Below the pieces are notes generated by a model. That model saw only the letters and a list, made by a program, of their open reading frames with translations, was not told the DNA's origin and made no database searches. Shown one piece after another: positions 1-6,057 of a stretch of 14,200 nt of DNA (position 1 is the first letter of the stretch; each line of letters begins with the position of its first letter). The stretch covers positions 1 to 14,200 of the forward strand of contig JAHFSL010000018.1 of NCBI GenBank assembly GCA_023265785.1, written 5' to 3'. The position numbers and the translations under genes are program-made. This stretch comes from Candidatus Coatesiibacteriota bacterium (GTDB taxonomy: Bacteria; Oederibacteriota; CAKKQC01).

Positions 1-500
1 AGGCGACCGCGCTCATGGCGGCGGGCGCGGATGGCCTCGTGGTCGAGAGCTTTGCGGACCCCGCCGAGGCCCTGCTCGCGGCGGCGGCGGCGCGCGGCGC
101 CGGGGCCCGGTTCATTCTGGCCACGCTGTCCTTCGAGGGGCCGAGCAAGCACTACCGCACGATGATGGGCGCCACCCCCGAAGAGGCCGCCGGTGCCCTG
201 GCCGCGGCCGGGGTCACCGCCCTGGGGCTCAACTGCGGCACCAATCCGTCGGCCATGGTCGAGGTGGCGCGCCGGATGCGCGCCGCGGTCCCGGGCACCA
301 TGCCGATCGCCGCCAAGCCCAACGCCGGCCTGCCCGGTGGGCCCCGGACCGGCGATGCGGCGCCCGAGGGTCCCGAGGCGTTCGCGGCCATTGCCCGGGA
401 TCTGGCGGCGGCCGGCGCCACGCTGATTGGCGGCTGTTGCGGGACCACCCCGGCTCACCTGGCGGCGGTGCGCGCGGCGCTGGCGGGCGCGCACGCGTGA
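1..500 (+). CDS. Homocysteine S-methyltransferase family protein, 3' part (5' end outside window)
   Basis: The reading frame is open from the left edge (first full codon at base 3) to TGA at 498-500, so only the C-terminal part of the protein is present. It matches the Pfam S-methyl_trans barrel used by MmuM, BHMT and the N-terminal module of MetH. The three zinc/thiolate cysteines are visible: one in GLNCGTNP (residue 74 counted from the ATG at 15) and a pair in IGGCCGTTP (141-142). The protein ends about 20 residues after the Cys pair, so no corrinoid- or folate-binding module follows and it is a stand-alone enzyme. By family it moves a methyl group to homocysteine or a related thiol; the donor cannot be told from this fragment. 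Its stop overlaps the GTG of the next gene by 4 bases, which implies one operon with the UroD-like methyltransferases. The ATG at 15 is an internal methionine, not the start. Confidence 0.85.
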   Translation, partial: ATALMAAGADGLVVESFADPAEALLAAAAARGAGARFILATLSFEGPSKHYRTMMGATPEEAAGALAAAGVTALGLNCGTNPSAMVEVARRMRAAVPGTMPIAAKPNAGLPGGPRTGDAAPEGPEAFAAIARDLAAAGATLIGGCCGTTPAHLAAVRAALAGAHA

Positions 501-1627
501 CCGGCCGGGAGCGGTTCCTGGCGGCGCTGGCCCGGCGCCAGCCTGATCGCGTCCCCGTGTGGGAACTGATCGTCAACGAGCCCACCCTGTCGGCCTTCGG
601 GGCGCGCGATGCCGACACCTTCGCGGAGGCCGCCGACCTGGATGCCGTGACGGTCTTCGAATCCATGCCGCGCACCGCCCTGCCGCCGGAGGAGGCGGCG
701 GCCTTCCGCCTGCGGGGCGGCGCGGCGGCCTCCGGGAATCTTGCGCTGGCCCGGGATGAGTGGGGGATCGTGTGGGGGACGGCGGCCGACGGCGAAAGCT
801 ATCCGCTGGCCGGGCCGGTGGACTCCCGGGCCGCGCTCGCCGCCTATCGTCCCCCCGACCCCGCCGCGCCCTGGCGGCTCGATCCCGTGCGGAAGGCGGT
901 GCGCCACCACGGGGGCCGGCGCGCAGTGGTCTTCTGCGCCCACGACGGATTCGAGTTCGCCCACTACCTGCGCGGCGGCATGGAGCCGCTGTTCGAGGAC
1001 TGGATCGAGGACCCGGGATTCGCGCTGGACCTGGCCGAGGTCGTGATCGGGTACAAGATCGACCTCATGCAGCGGGCCATTGCGGCCGGGGCCGATGCCG
1101 TGGTGTCCGGCGATGACTATGCGGGCGGGACCGGGCCCATGATGAGTCCGGCCCACTTCCGGACCTTCGTCCTGCCGTTCCTCAAGCGTTCCGTCGCGGC
1201 GGCGCACGCCGCGGGGGTGCCCTTCATCAAGCACACCGACGGCAACCTCTGGCCGATCATGGACGACCTCCTCGCCGCGGGCATGGACGCGCTCGATCCG
1301 TTGGAACCCAAGGCCGGCATGGATCTGGGGGAGGTGAAGCGACGGATCGGCGGCCGGGTGGCGCTGGTGGGCAACGTGGACTGCTCGAGCCTGCTGGCGA
1401 CCGGGACCAAACAGGAAGTCGAAGACGCGGTCAAGGAGACGCTGGCCAAGGGCGCACCGGGCGGCGGGTTCGTCCTGGCCTCATCCAACACCATCCATCC
1501 GGGGGTGAAGCCCGAGAACTACCGCACCATGCTGGCGGTCGGCCGGGAGCACGGCCGGTACCCCCTCGATCCCGCGCTCGTCCGCGACTACGCGGGCCGG
1601 GACTACATGGCCCGCCGGCGCACCTGA
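497..1627 (+). CDS. UroD/MtaA-like methyltransferase-family protein lacking the zinc-ligand cysteines
   Basis: This is a 376-residue protein of the uroporphyrinogen decarboxylase (URO-D) superfamily. It starts like the family with RERFLAALARRQPDRVPVWE. I chose GTG 497 because it overlaps the previous stop as GTGA and puts this motif right at the N-terminus; an ATG at 437 would add residues read out of frame through the upstream gene. In the corrinoid:thiol methyltransferases MtaA/MtbA, zinc is held by His-X-Cys plus a distant Cys. Here the equivalent site reads KHTDGN (His246, Asp248), and the region of the third ligand reads LASSNTIHPG with no cysteine. It is therefore either a non-zinc member or one with altered chemistry. 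It is unlikely to be HemE, because the usual HemE N-terminal arginine motif is absent and the gene sits in a methyl-transfer cluster. The substrate is unknown. It is 3 bases from its paralogue downstream. Confidence 0.85.
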   Translation: MTGRERFLAALARRQPDRVPVWELIVNEPTLSAFGARDADTFAEAADLDAVTVFESMPRTALPPEEAAAFRLRGGAAASGNLALARDEWGIVWGTAADGESYPLAGPVDSRAALAAYRPPDPAAPWRLDPVRKAVRHHGGRRAVVFCAHDGFEFAHYLRGGMEPLFEDWIEDPGFALDLAEVVIGYKIDLMQRAIAAGADAVVSGDDYAGGTGPMMSPAHFRTFVLPFLKRSVAAAHAAGVPFIKHTDGNLWPIMDDLLAAGMDALDPLEPKAGMDLGEVKRRIGGRVALVGNVDCSSLLATGTKQEVEDAVKETLAKGAPGGGFVLASSNTIHPGVKPENYRTMLAVGREHGRYPLDPALVRDYAGRDYMARRRT

Positions 1628-1630
1628 CCC

Positions 1631-2701
1631 GTGGCCGCCCTCTCGACCCATGAACGCGTGACCCGGATGTACGCCCACCGGGAGGCGGACATGGTTCCCG
1701 TCACCGATGGGCCCTGGGACGCGACCGTGGCGCGGTGGCGCCGTGAGGGCCTGCCGGCGGGGGTTTCGTACGAGGACTACTTCGGGCTGGATCGGTTCGT
1801 CACCATCGGGGTGGACAACAGCCCGCGCTACCCGGTCCGGGAGCTCGAGCGCACCGCGGAGTATGTCGTGGGGACCACCGCCTTCGGGGTGACCTGCAGG
1901 AACTGGCTCCAGCACGGCGGCGTGCCCGAGTTCCTCGATTTCACGGTCAAGGACCCCGACACCTGGCGGGCGGCCAAAGCGCGGATCGCCCCCGACCGGG
2001 ACCGGATCGGGTGGGACCACCTGAAGGCCAACTGGGCGGGCTGGCGGCAGGCCGGGGCGTGGATCACCGCCGACCTCTGGTTCGGGTTCGATGTCACCCA
2101 CTCCTGGTTCGTCGGCACCGAACGGGTGCTCGAGGCACTCGCCGACGACGCGGCGTGGCTGACGGACATCTTCCACCACATGCTGGAGACTGATCTCGCG
2201 CTGTACGACATGGTCTGGGACGCGGGATATCACTTTGATGCCATCAACTGGTATGACGACATGGGATACAAGGGCCATACCTTTTTCTCCCTGGACACGT
2301 ACCGGCGGCTCCTGAAACCCGCCCACCGCCGCGCCTGCGATTGGGCGCGGGCCAGGGGCGTCCGGGTCCACCTGCACTCCTGCGGCGATGTGAAGACGTT
2401 CATCCCGGACCTGCTGGAGATCGGCGTGGAGATGCTGAACCCGGTGGAGGTCAAGGCCGGGATGGACCCCGCGTTCCTGAAAGCCACCTACGGCGACCGG
2501 CTGGCCTTCCACGGCGGGATCAACGCGGCCCTCTTTGACAAGCCCGACCGGCTCTGGGCGCAGATGCACGAGGCAATTCCGGTGCTGAAGTGCAACGGCG
2601 GATTCGTCTGCGGCTCCGACCACTCCGTTCCGGACAGCGTCAGCCTGGAAACTTTCCGCGAGTTCGTCCGGCTCGCCCGGGAGCTGGGCCGCTACCCCTG
2701 A
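1631..2701 (+). CDS. UroD/MtaA-like corrinoid methyltransferase-family protein with intact zinc-site pattern
   Basis: This 356-residue URO-D superfamily protein is a distant paralogue of the gene just upstream. I chose GTG 1631 (3 bases after the previous stop) because the family N-terminal motif, here THERVTRMYAHREADMVPV, starts at residue 6; the first in-frame ATG (1667) would cut into it. Unlike its neighbour it keeps a MtaA-type zinc pattern: His249-Ser-Cys251 in HLHSCGDV and Cys327 in FVCGSDHSVP, about the spacing known for MtaA/MtbA. In that family the zinc activates a thiol that takes a methyl group from a methyl-corrinoid protein. In bacteria without coenzyme M the acceptor would have to be another thiol or folate-linked carrier, which the sequence does not reveal. 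No corrinoid-binding protein is encoded nearby in the window. Its co-directional placement after a homocysteine methyltransferase gene suggests a shared methyl-transfer pathway. Confidence 0.85.
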   Translation: MAALSTHERVTRMYAHREADMVPVTDGPWDATVARWRREGLPAGVSYEDYFGLDRFVTIGVDNSPRYPVRELERTAEYVVGTTAFGVTCRNWLQHGGVPEFLDFTVKDPDTWRAAKARIAPDRDRIGWDHLKANWAGWRQAGAWITADLWFGFDVTHSWFVGTERVLEALADDAAWLTDIFHHMLETDLALYDMVWDAGYHFDAINWYDDMGYKGHTFFSLDTYRRLLKPAHRRACDWARARGVRVHLHSCGDVKTFIPDLLEIGVEMLNPVEVKAGMDPAFLKATYGDRLAFHGGINAALFDKPDRLWAQMHEAIPVLKCNGGFVCGSDHSVPDSVSLETFREFVRLARELGRYP

Positions 2702-2714
2702 GGCTGGTGCCGGC

Positions 2715-2735
2715 CCGTGCCGCCCGGCGGCACGG
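2715..2735. terminator. GC-rich hairpin between convergent genes, candidate terminator
   Basis: CCGTGCCG at 2715-2722 is perfectly complementary to CGGCACGG at 2728-2735. One further C-G pair inside gives a 9-bp stem with a 3-base loop. It lies 13 bases after the stop of the UroD-like gene and 27 bases beyond the stop of the minus-strand ATPase gene. There is no T-run on either side, so it is not a classical intrinsic terminator, but its place between convergent genes suits a bidirectional transcription barrier. Confidence 0.45.
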
Positions 2736-2762
2736 CGGGGTCCGACGAATCGGGTGAGCGCG

Positions 2763-3914
2763 TTACAGCGAGCTCCAGTGCCGGTTCTGGATGCCGGAGC
2801 CGAGCCCGGCGTCAACGCGGCTGTCGGTGATGAGCGTGCCGGTGGCTCCCTTGCGGCCCGCCAGGGCCAGCCACGCGTGCAATCCGCGCGCATGCTCGGC
2901 CCGGACGCGCGAGGCGAGCTTGATTTCGTGGGGCACGTGCCCGCCCCGGTCCGGTACCAGCAGGTCCACTTCCAGCCCGTTCTGGGAACGCCAGTAGTAC
3001 AGATCGGGCCGGACGCCTCGGGCGTAGCGCGCCTTGATGATCTCGGAAACGACCGCCGTTTCGAAGAGCGGCCCCGCCATCGGGCCCTTGAGGGGTGGAG
3101 GGCCCTGATCCATGCCCAGGAGAAAGGCGGCGAGTCCCACATCCAGGAAATAGAGTTTGGGGGCCTTGATCAGCCGCTTGCCGAAATTCTCGAAATAGGG
3201 CGGCAGGAGGTGCACGATGTAGCCGGCCTCCAGGACGGACAGCCAGCGCTTCACCGTGGGCACGCTGACCCCCAGCTGGCCGGCCAGGGACGACAGATTG
3301 AGCACCTGCGAAGTCCGCGCGGCGAGCAGGCGCAGGAGTTGTTCGAAGTCACGAAGATCGGCGACGCCCAGCTGGGTGCGGACATCCCGCTCAAGGTAGG
3401 TCTGCAGGTACGACGAGTACCAGACGGCCGGATCCACGGAGCGTTTCGTGACGGGCTCCGGGTAGGTACTGCCAGAAATAAATGAAGCCAGAGTGGGGAG
3501 GGACCGCCGCTCCTTCAGTTGCAGGGGCGGAAGGGCCAGAATCGCGGCCCGTCCGGCCAGCGACTCGGCGACATGCCGCATGACGGCGAACTGCTGGGAG
3601 CCCGTCAGAAACCATTGGCCGGGACGGCGATCCCGGTCCACCAGCATCTTGACGGTCGTGGTGATGGCGGGAACATACTGGATCTCGTCGAGGATGACCG
3701 GCCGGGGGAGGGGTGTGAGGTAGCCGATCGGGTCCCCGGCCAGCAGTTCCCGGATCCGCGGATCTTCCAGCGAGAGCACCGTCCCCCGCCGCGGTCCCAG
3801 AACGTGCCGGAGGAGCGTACTCTTGCCGGACTGCCGGGGACCGGTGACCACCACCGCGGGAAAAGTCCGGGCGGCCCGAGTCAGGGTCGGCTCAAGCAGG
3901 CGGTGGAGGTACAT
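2763..3914 (-). CDS. AAA-family ATPase with DUF4143 (PD-(D/E)XK-like) C-terminal domain
   Basis: This 383-residue protein has the AAA_14 + DUF4143 layout. The N-terminal ATPase has Walker A GPRQSGKST (25-33), Walker B VILDEIQ (73-79) and a sensor-like LTGSQQF (103-109). A winged-helix-like stretch follows around 205-232 (LSSLAGQLGVSVPTVKRW). The C-terminal DUF4143 part carries acidic and lysine residues spaced like a PD-(D/E)XK nuclease fold: Glu285, Glu315-Val-Asp317 and Glu330-Ile-Lys332. The length is normal for the family, whose biochemical role is not established; members are common in genomes rich in mobile or defence genes. The ATG at 3914 lies just behind a good -10 box and has no Shine-Dalgarno sequence, so a leaderless mRNA is likely. 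The gene is convergent with the methyltransferase cluster and is probably transcribed alone. The gene looks intact. Confidence 0.92.
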   Translation of the reverse strand: MYLHRLLEPTLTRAARTFPAVVVTGPRQSGKSTLLRHVLGPRRGTVLSLEDPRIRELLAGDPIGYLTPLPRPVILDEIQYVPAITTTVKMLVDRDRRPGQWFLTGSQQFAVMRHVAESLAGRAAILALPPLQLKERRSLPTLASFISGSTYPEPVTKRSVDPAVWYSSYLQTYLERDVRTQLGVADLRDFEQLLRLLAARTSQVLNLSSLAGQLGVSVPTVKRWLSVLEAGYIVHLLPPYFENFGKRLIKAPKLYFLDVGLAAFLLGMDQGPPPLKGPMAGPLFETAVVSEIIKARYARGVRPDLYYWRSQNGLEVDLLVPDRGGHVPHEIKLASRVRAEHARGLHAWLALAGRKGATGTLITDSRVDAGLGSGIQNRHWSSL

Positions 3915-3920
3915 GGTGGT

Positions 3921-3949
3921 ATTTTAACATCCGATATTAAATCCGTCCA
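3921..3949 (-). promoter_or_regulatory. Sigma70-like promoter of the AAA/DUF4143 gene, probably leaderless
   Basis: Read on the minus strand, a -35 box TGGACG (3949-3944) and a -10 box TAAAAT (3926-3921) are separated by 17 bases; these match the consensus at 4/6 and 5/6 positions. Only 6 bases lie between the -10 box and the ATG, so transcription should begin at or next to the start codon. The stretch is markedly AT-rich in a GC-rich window. Confidence 0.55.
3924..3940. promoter_or_regulatory. 17-bp near-palindrome overlapping the -10 region, candidate operator
   Basis: The + strand reads TTAACATCCGATATTAA. Its 8-base arms (TTAACATC and GATATTAA) are inverted copies with one mismatch around a central C. 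It overlaps the first bases of the -10 box and fills most of the spacer of the ATPase promoter, where a bound repressor would block RNA polymerase. The regulator is unknown; the ATPase itself, with its winged-helix-like stretch, is one possibility. Confidence 0.45.
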
Positions 3950-4041
3950 CCCTATCCCGTGGCCTTTGAGCGGGTCCACTCCGTGGGAGAGGCAAGATTG
4001 GCCCGGCAATCCGTCGGGGTCCTGGCAAGCCTTGATGACAG

Positions 4042-4063
4042 CATGCTTTATCATGGGAGCATG
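4042..4063. repeat. Inverted repeat over a putative antitoxin start
   Basis: CATGCT (4042-4047) and AGCATG (4058-4063) are perfect inverted copies separated by 10 bases that contain the -10-like TATCAT (4049-4054). The right arm covers the ATG at 4061. Toxin-antitoxin operons commonly carry such an operator at their start, and here it precedes apparent remnants of one. A convincing -35 box at normal spacing is not seen. Confidence 0.3.
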
Positions 4064-4261
4064 AAGCGCACCCAGCTCCGACTCGCCAAGTCGTCAGCAC
4101 CTCTGCGGCGGTCGCCGGGCGACAGGATCCCCGGCTTTGGATGGATCGGAATTGCGAAGGGGCGGGAACTCCCTGGCGTGAGACTCCCCGTATCGGTTCA
4201 TCACGCGGACGCCTACGCCGATGCCGTCTACCACCGAATCCGCAGTCGCCCCATGCGGTGA
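4061..4261 (+). pseudogene. Possible remnant of an antitoxin gene start and displaced PIN-like piece
   Basis: The frame from ATG 4061 opens with MKRTQLRL, which resembles the first residues of many ribbon-helix-helix antitoxins (MKRTQL followed by a hydrophobic/acidic strand). It then turns into arginine-, serine- and proline-rich sequence unlike a folded antitoxin. Near its end the same frame reads HHADAYADAVYHRIRSR, faintly like the helix after the first strand of VapC toxins, and then stops at 4261. I read this as a decayed operon start that has lost its frame and some internal sequence. The call rests on short matches and on the VapC-like piece just downstream; it could also be non-coding. 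Confidence 0.3.
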
Positions 4262-4401
4262 ACTTCCTCGATTCCTCCAACATCGACGACATGGTGGACC
4301 GCGTCAGTTTCGCCGTCATGCGGCGCCGCGGCATCACGACCGCCTTCTCGTACGATGAGCATTTCCGCCAGGAGGGATTCACCCTCGTGGGCGGCACCTG
4401 A
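4258..4401 (+). pseudogene. Truncated VapC-like PIN-domain toxin (C-terminal remnant)
   Basis: In the frame ending at TGA 4399-4401 the residues DRVSFAVMRRRG, then FSYDEHFRQEGFTLV, match the C-terminal third of VapC-type PIN ribonucleases, where an Asp before the SFAVM helix and the Asp of the FxxDxHF segment help bind metal. A whole VapC has about 130-150 residues; only about 47 can be placed here. From GTG 4258 the peptide opens with VNFLDSSN, which itself looks like the first PIN strand (hLDTS), so the piece may be an internally deleted gene joining the N-terminal strand to the C-terminal helices. With most of the catalytic pocket missing it should not be a working toxin. It sits in the expected place downstream of a possible antitoxin start and beside an AAA/DUF4143 gene. 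Confidence 0.5.
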
Positions 4402-4413
4402 GGCGATCGCAGG

Positions 4414-4536
4414 TCGGAACTTGCGCTGGCCCAGTCGTTCCGCCGGGCGCTTGGGTTCCTGGACCACCGCCGCATCATGCAACCGGACAATGAAAGCTGT
4501 CCGGAACTGCTGACCCTGATCCTCCGCCTCGGCTGA
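4414..4536 (+). pseudogene. Unrecognised truncated reading frame, coding-like C-terminal end
   Basis: After the VapC-like stop, the same frame continues without a start codon as about 40 residues (beginning SELALAQSFRRALGF and ending LLTLILRLG before TGA 4534-4536). Third codon positions are mostly G or C, as in the real genes here, and the peptide has helix-like hydrophobic spacing. There is no ATG or GTG in frame and I do not recognise the family. It may be the 3' end of a gene lost by deletion, or chance. Confidence 0.25.
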
Positions 4537-4557
4537 TCCCGTCGGGTTGGGCCGGGA

Positions 4558-5976
4558 CTACAGGGTCGCTGTGGCGCGGGTGACGATGGCGCGCAGGTCG
4601 CGCAGGAGGGCGGCGGGGGCCTCATAATCGGCTGAGGCCACCAGCCGGTCGGCCTCGGCCTGCGCCTCGCGGACCTCGTCGGGCCGGCCCGCGCGTTCCC
4701 ATTGGGCGCGGTTGAGCCGGCGCATCACCCGCGGCCGGTGGTACTGGTCCCGCATGTTCTCCACCGTGGAGTCCAGGTCGGCGAAGACCCCACCGTTGGC
4801 AACGGCCTCGGCCACCACCCCGGGCAGGGCCGCGAAATCAAGGCCGGCGCCCGACCAGGCGCCGCGCACGGCCCGGCGGGTGTGCGCCAGCAAGTCGGCA
4901 TCCAGCACCAGCATGGCCGGGCTCCAGACCTCATCGAGCGCCAGCATGCCCCCGGGGGCGAAGTCCGTGTAGCCGTGGAGCGCGCCCAGCATGAAACTGC
5001 CCGCGTGGTCGGCGGCCGCCTGGAACCCGGGCAGGGAGGCGGTCGTGTGCAGGAGTTTGCGGTCCTCGCGCCGGCCGTAGTACGCGTGCACATCGCGGTG
5101 CATGAGGTCCAGGACTTCCCACTCGGGCGTCCCGAAGACCATGACGCCGCTCGCCAGGTCGGCCGGCTCGGGATGGGGGCCGACCCGGATATCCGCCCGG
5201 GGGACGATCTCGTGCAGGATGGCCGCGCCCCCGAGGCATTCCGCGACCGACAGCGTGAACACCGCCAGCGGGTCGCACGGGCCGGACATGCCCATGGACG
5301 GCATCGTCCCGACATAGATGTCCTGCACCTCCTCGCGGAACCGCCAGAGGATGTCGAGTTCCGTGCCCGCCAGTTGCATCGGGCTCGGGCTCCAGACCGT
5401 CAGTCCCAGCCCCGTGCGGCCCGCTGCCCGGTTCAGTTCCATGATGACCTCGGCGGTCCGGACATTGAGAATGTCCTGGAGGCCGCCTCCGGCGGGGGAG
5501 TATTCCGCCGCGATCAGGTACTGCTCGAACGGCCGGAGCGCCTCGGGCACGTCCATCGGCATCCCCGCGGTGCGGCCGGACACCCCGCGGGGCGCAAGGG
5601 CCGTGATCAGTTTCGCCGAGGCGATCACATCCGCGCGGGTCATCGGACGCAGGGTTTCGCCGGCGACGATCCAGGAAGCGCGATCATCGGTGCCCAGCGT
5701 CAACAGGGCATCGGGATCCCGGGTGGGCCCGGGGGGGGCCGTCGCCCGCATGTGCGCGACGAGGGCCTCGACGCGGTCGGCCCGGACCAGGATCCTGCCG
5801 TCGCGTGCCGTGAACCCTTCGCGGCGGGCGATCTCGGCCCGGAGCGCCTCGTGCTCGATCCGGATGCCGGTGGCCCCGAGCATGGCCACGGCCGCCCCGT
5901 GCATGCCGTCGAGGACCGCGGGGGTCAGCACCTGGCCCGACCGGTGGAGCGGCTGGCGAACGGGGGTCAACGGCAT
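4558..5976 (-). CDS. Trimethylamine methyltransferase family protein (MttB/MtgB-like, no pyrrolysine)
   Basis: This 472-residue protein has the length and layout of the MttB superfamily, cobalamin-dependent enzymes that move a methyl group from a quaternary or tertiary amine to a corrinoid protein. Family-like segments are the N-terminal MLGATGIRIEHEALR (32-46), the central TMPSMGMSGPCDPLAVF (224-240), LGALHGYTDFAPGGMLALDE (330-349) and the C-terminal TVENMRDQYHRPRVMRRLNR (404-423). No in-frame TAG interrupts the gene, so it belongs with the non-pyrrolysine members, of which MtgB demethylates glycine betaine; its actual substrate is unknown. I chose ATG 5976 because the homology begins there and everything farther upstream in the frame lies antisense to the endonuclease gene. 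No Shine-Dalgarno sequence is seen. It is divergent from nth, with 81 bases between starts. The methyltransferases at 1-2701 are possible pathway partners, but no corrinoid protein is present. Confidence 0.88.
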   Translation of the reverse strand: MPLTPVRQPLHRSGQVLTPAVLDGMHGAAVAMLGATGIRIEHEALRAEIARREGFTARDGRILVRADRVEALVAHMRATAPPGPTRDPDALLTLGTDDRASWIVAGETLRPMTRADVIASAKLITALAPRGVSGRTAGMPMDVPEALRPFEQYLIAAEYSPAGGGLQDILNVRTAEVIMELNRAAGRTGLGLTVWSPSPMQLAGTELDILWRFREEVQDIYVGTMPSMGMSGPCDPLAVFTLSVAECLGGAAILHEIVPRADIRVGPHPEPADLASGVMVFGTPEWEVLDLMHRDVHAYYGRREDRKLLHTTASLPGFQAAADHAGSFMLGALHGYTDFAPGGMLALDEVWSPAMLVLDADLLAHTRRAVRGAWSGAGLDFAALPGVVAEAVANGGVFADLDSTVENMRDQYHRPRVMRRLNRAQWERAGRPDEVREAQAEADRLVASADYEAPAALLRDLRAIVTRATATL

Positions 5977-6041
5977 GTCTGCATGGTAGGGGCGGCCAAT
6001 CGCCGAAACCACGACCACGGTCAGCTTTCCGTCGGATGACC

Positions 6042-6047
6042 TACAAT
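6042..6047 (+). promoter_or_regulatory. -10-like box upstream of the endonuclease III gene
   Basis: TACAAT (5/6 of the bacterial -10 consensus) lies 10 bases before ATG 6058, which would give a leader of only a few bases. No good -35 box is found at 16-18 bases upstream. The 81-base gap also has to hold the promoter of the divergent mttB-like gene, for which I see no convincing boxes. Confidence 0.3.
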
Positions 6048-6057
6048 CGGCCCCAGG

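Noticed and set aside
437..496. ATG 437 as the start of the first UroD-like gene
   Set aside because: It would overlap the upstream gene by 64 bases with residues unlike the family N-terminus; GTG 497 gives the GTGA overlap and the family motif at once.
497..1627. Haem biosynthesis uroporphyrinogen decarboxylase (hemE) for either UroD-like gene
   Set aside because: The HemE N-terminal arginine-rich active-site motif is missing and the neighbours are methyltransferases, not haem genes.
2754..3485. 243-codon + strand frame opposite the ATPase gene
   Set aside because: It is the antisense shadow of a gene with clear Walker motifs and has no recognisable domain of its own.
4536..4557. Intrinsic terminator after the mttB-like gene (TCCCG...CGGGA)
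   Set aside because: Only a 5-bp stem with a long loop and no T-run; too weak to call.
4558..4560. TAG at the end of the mttB-like gene as a pyrrolysine codon
   Set aside because: It follows a complete C-terminus. In MttB the pyrrolysine codon is internal, near residue 334, and reading on would run antisense through the gene remnants.
4702..6039. 445-codon + strand frame opposite the mttB-like gene
   Set aside because: Gly/Arg/His-rich shadow of a well-supported gene, caused by the high GC content.
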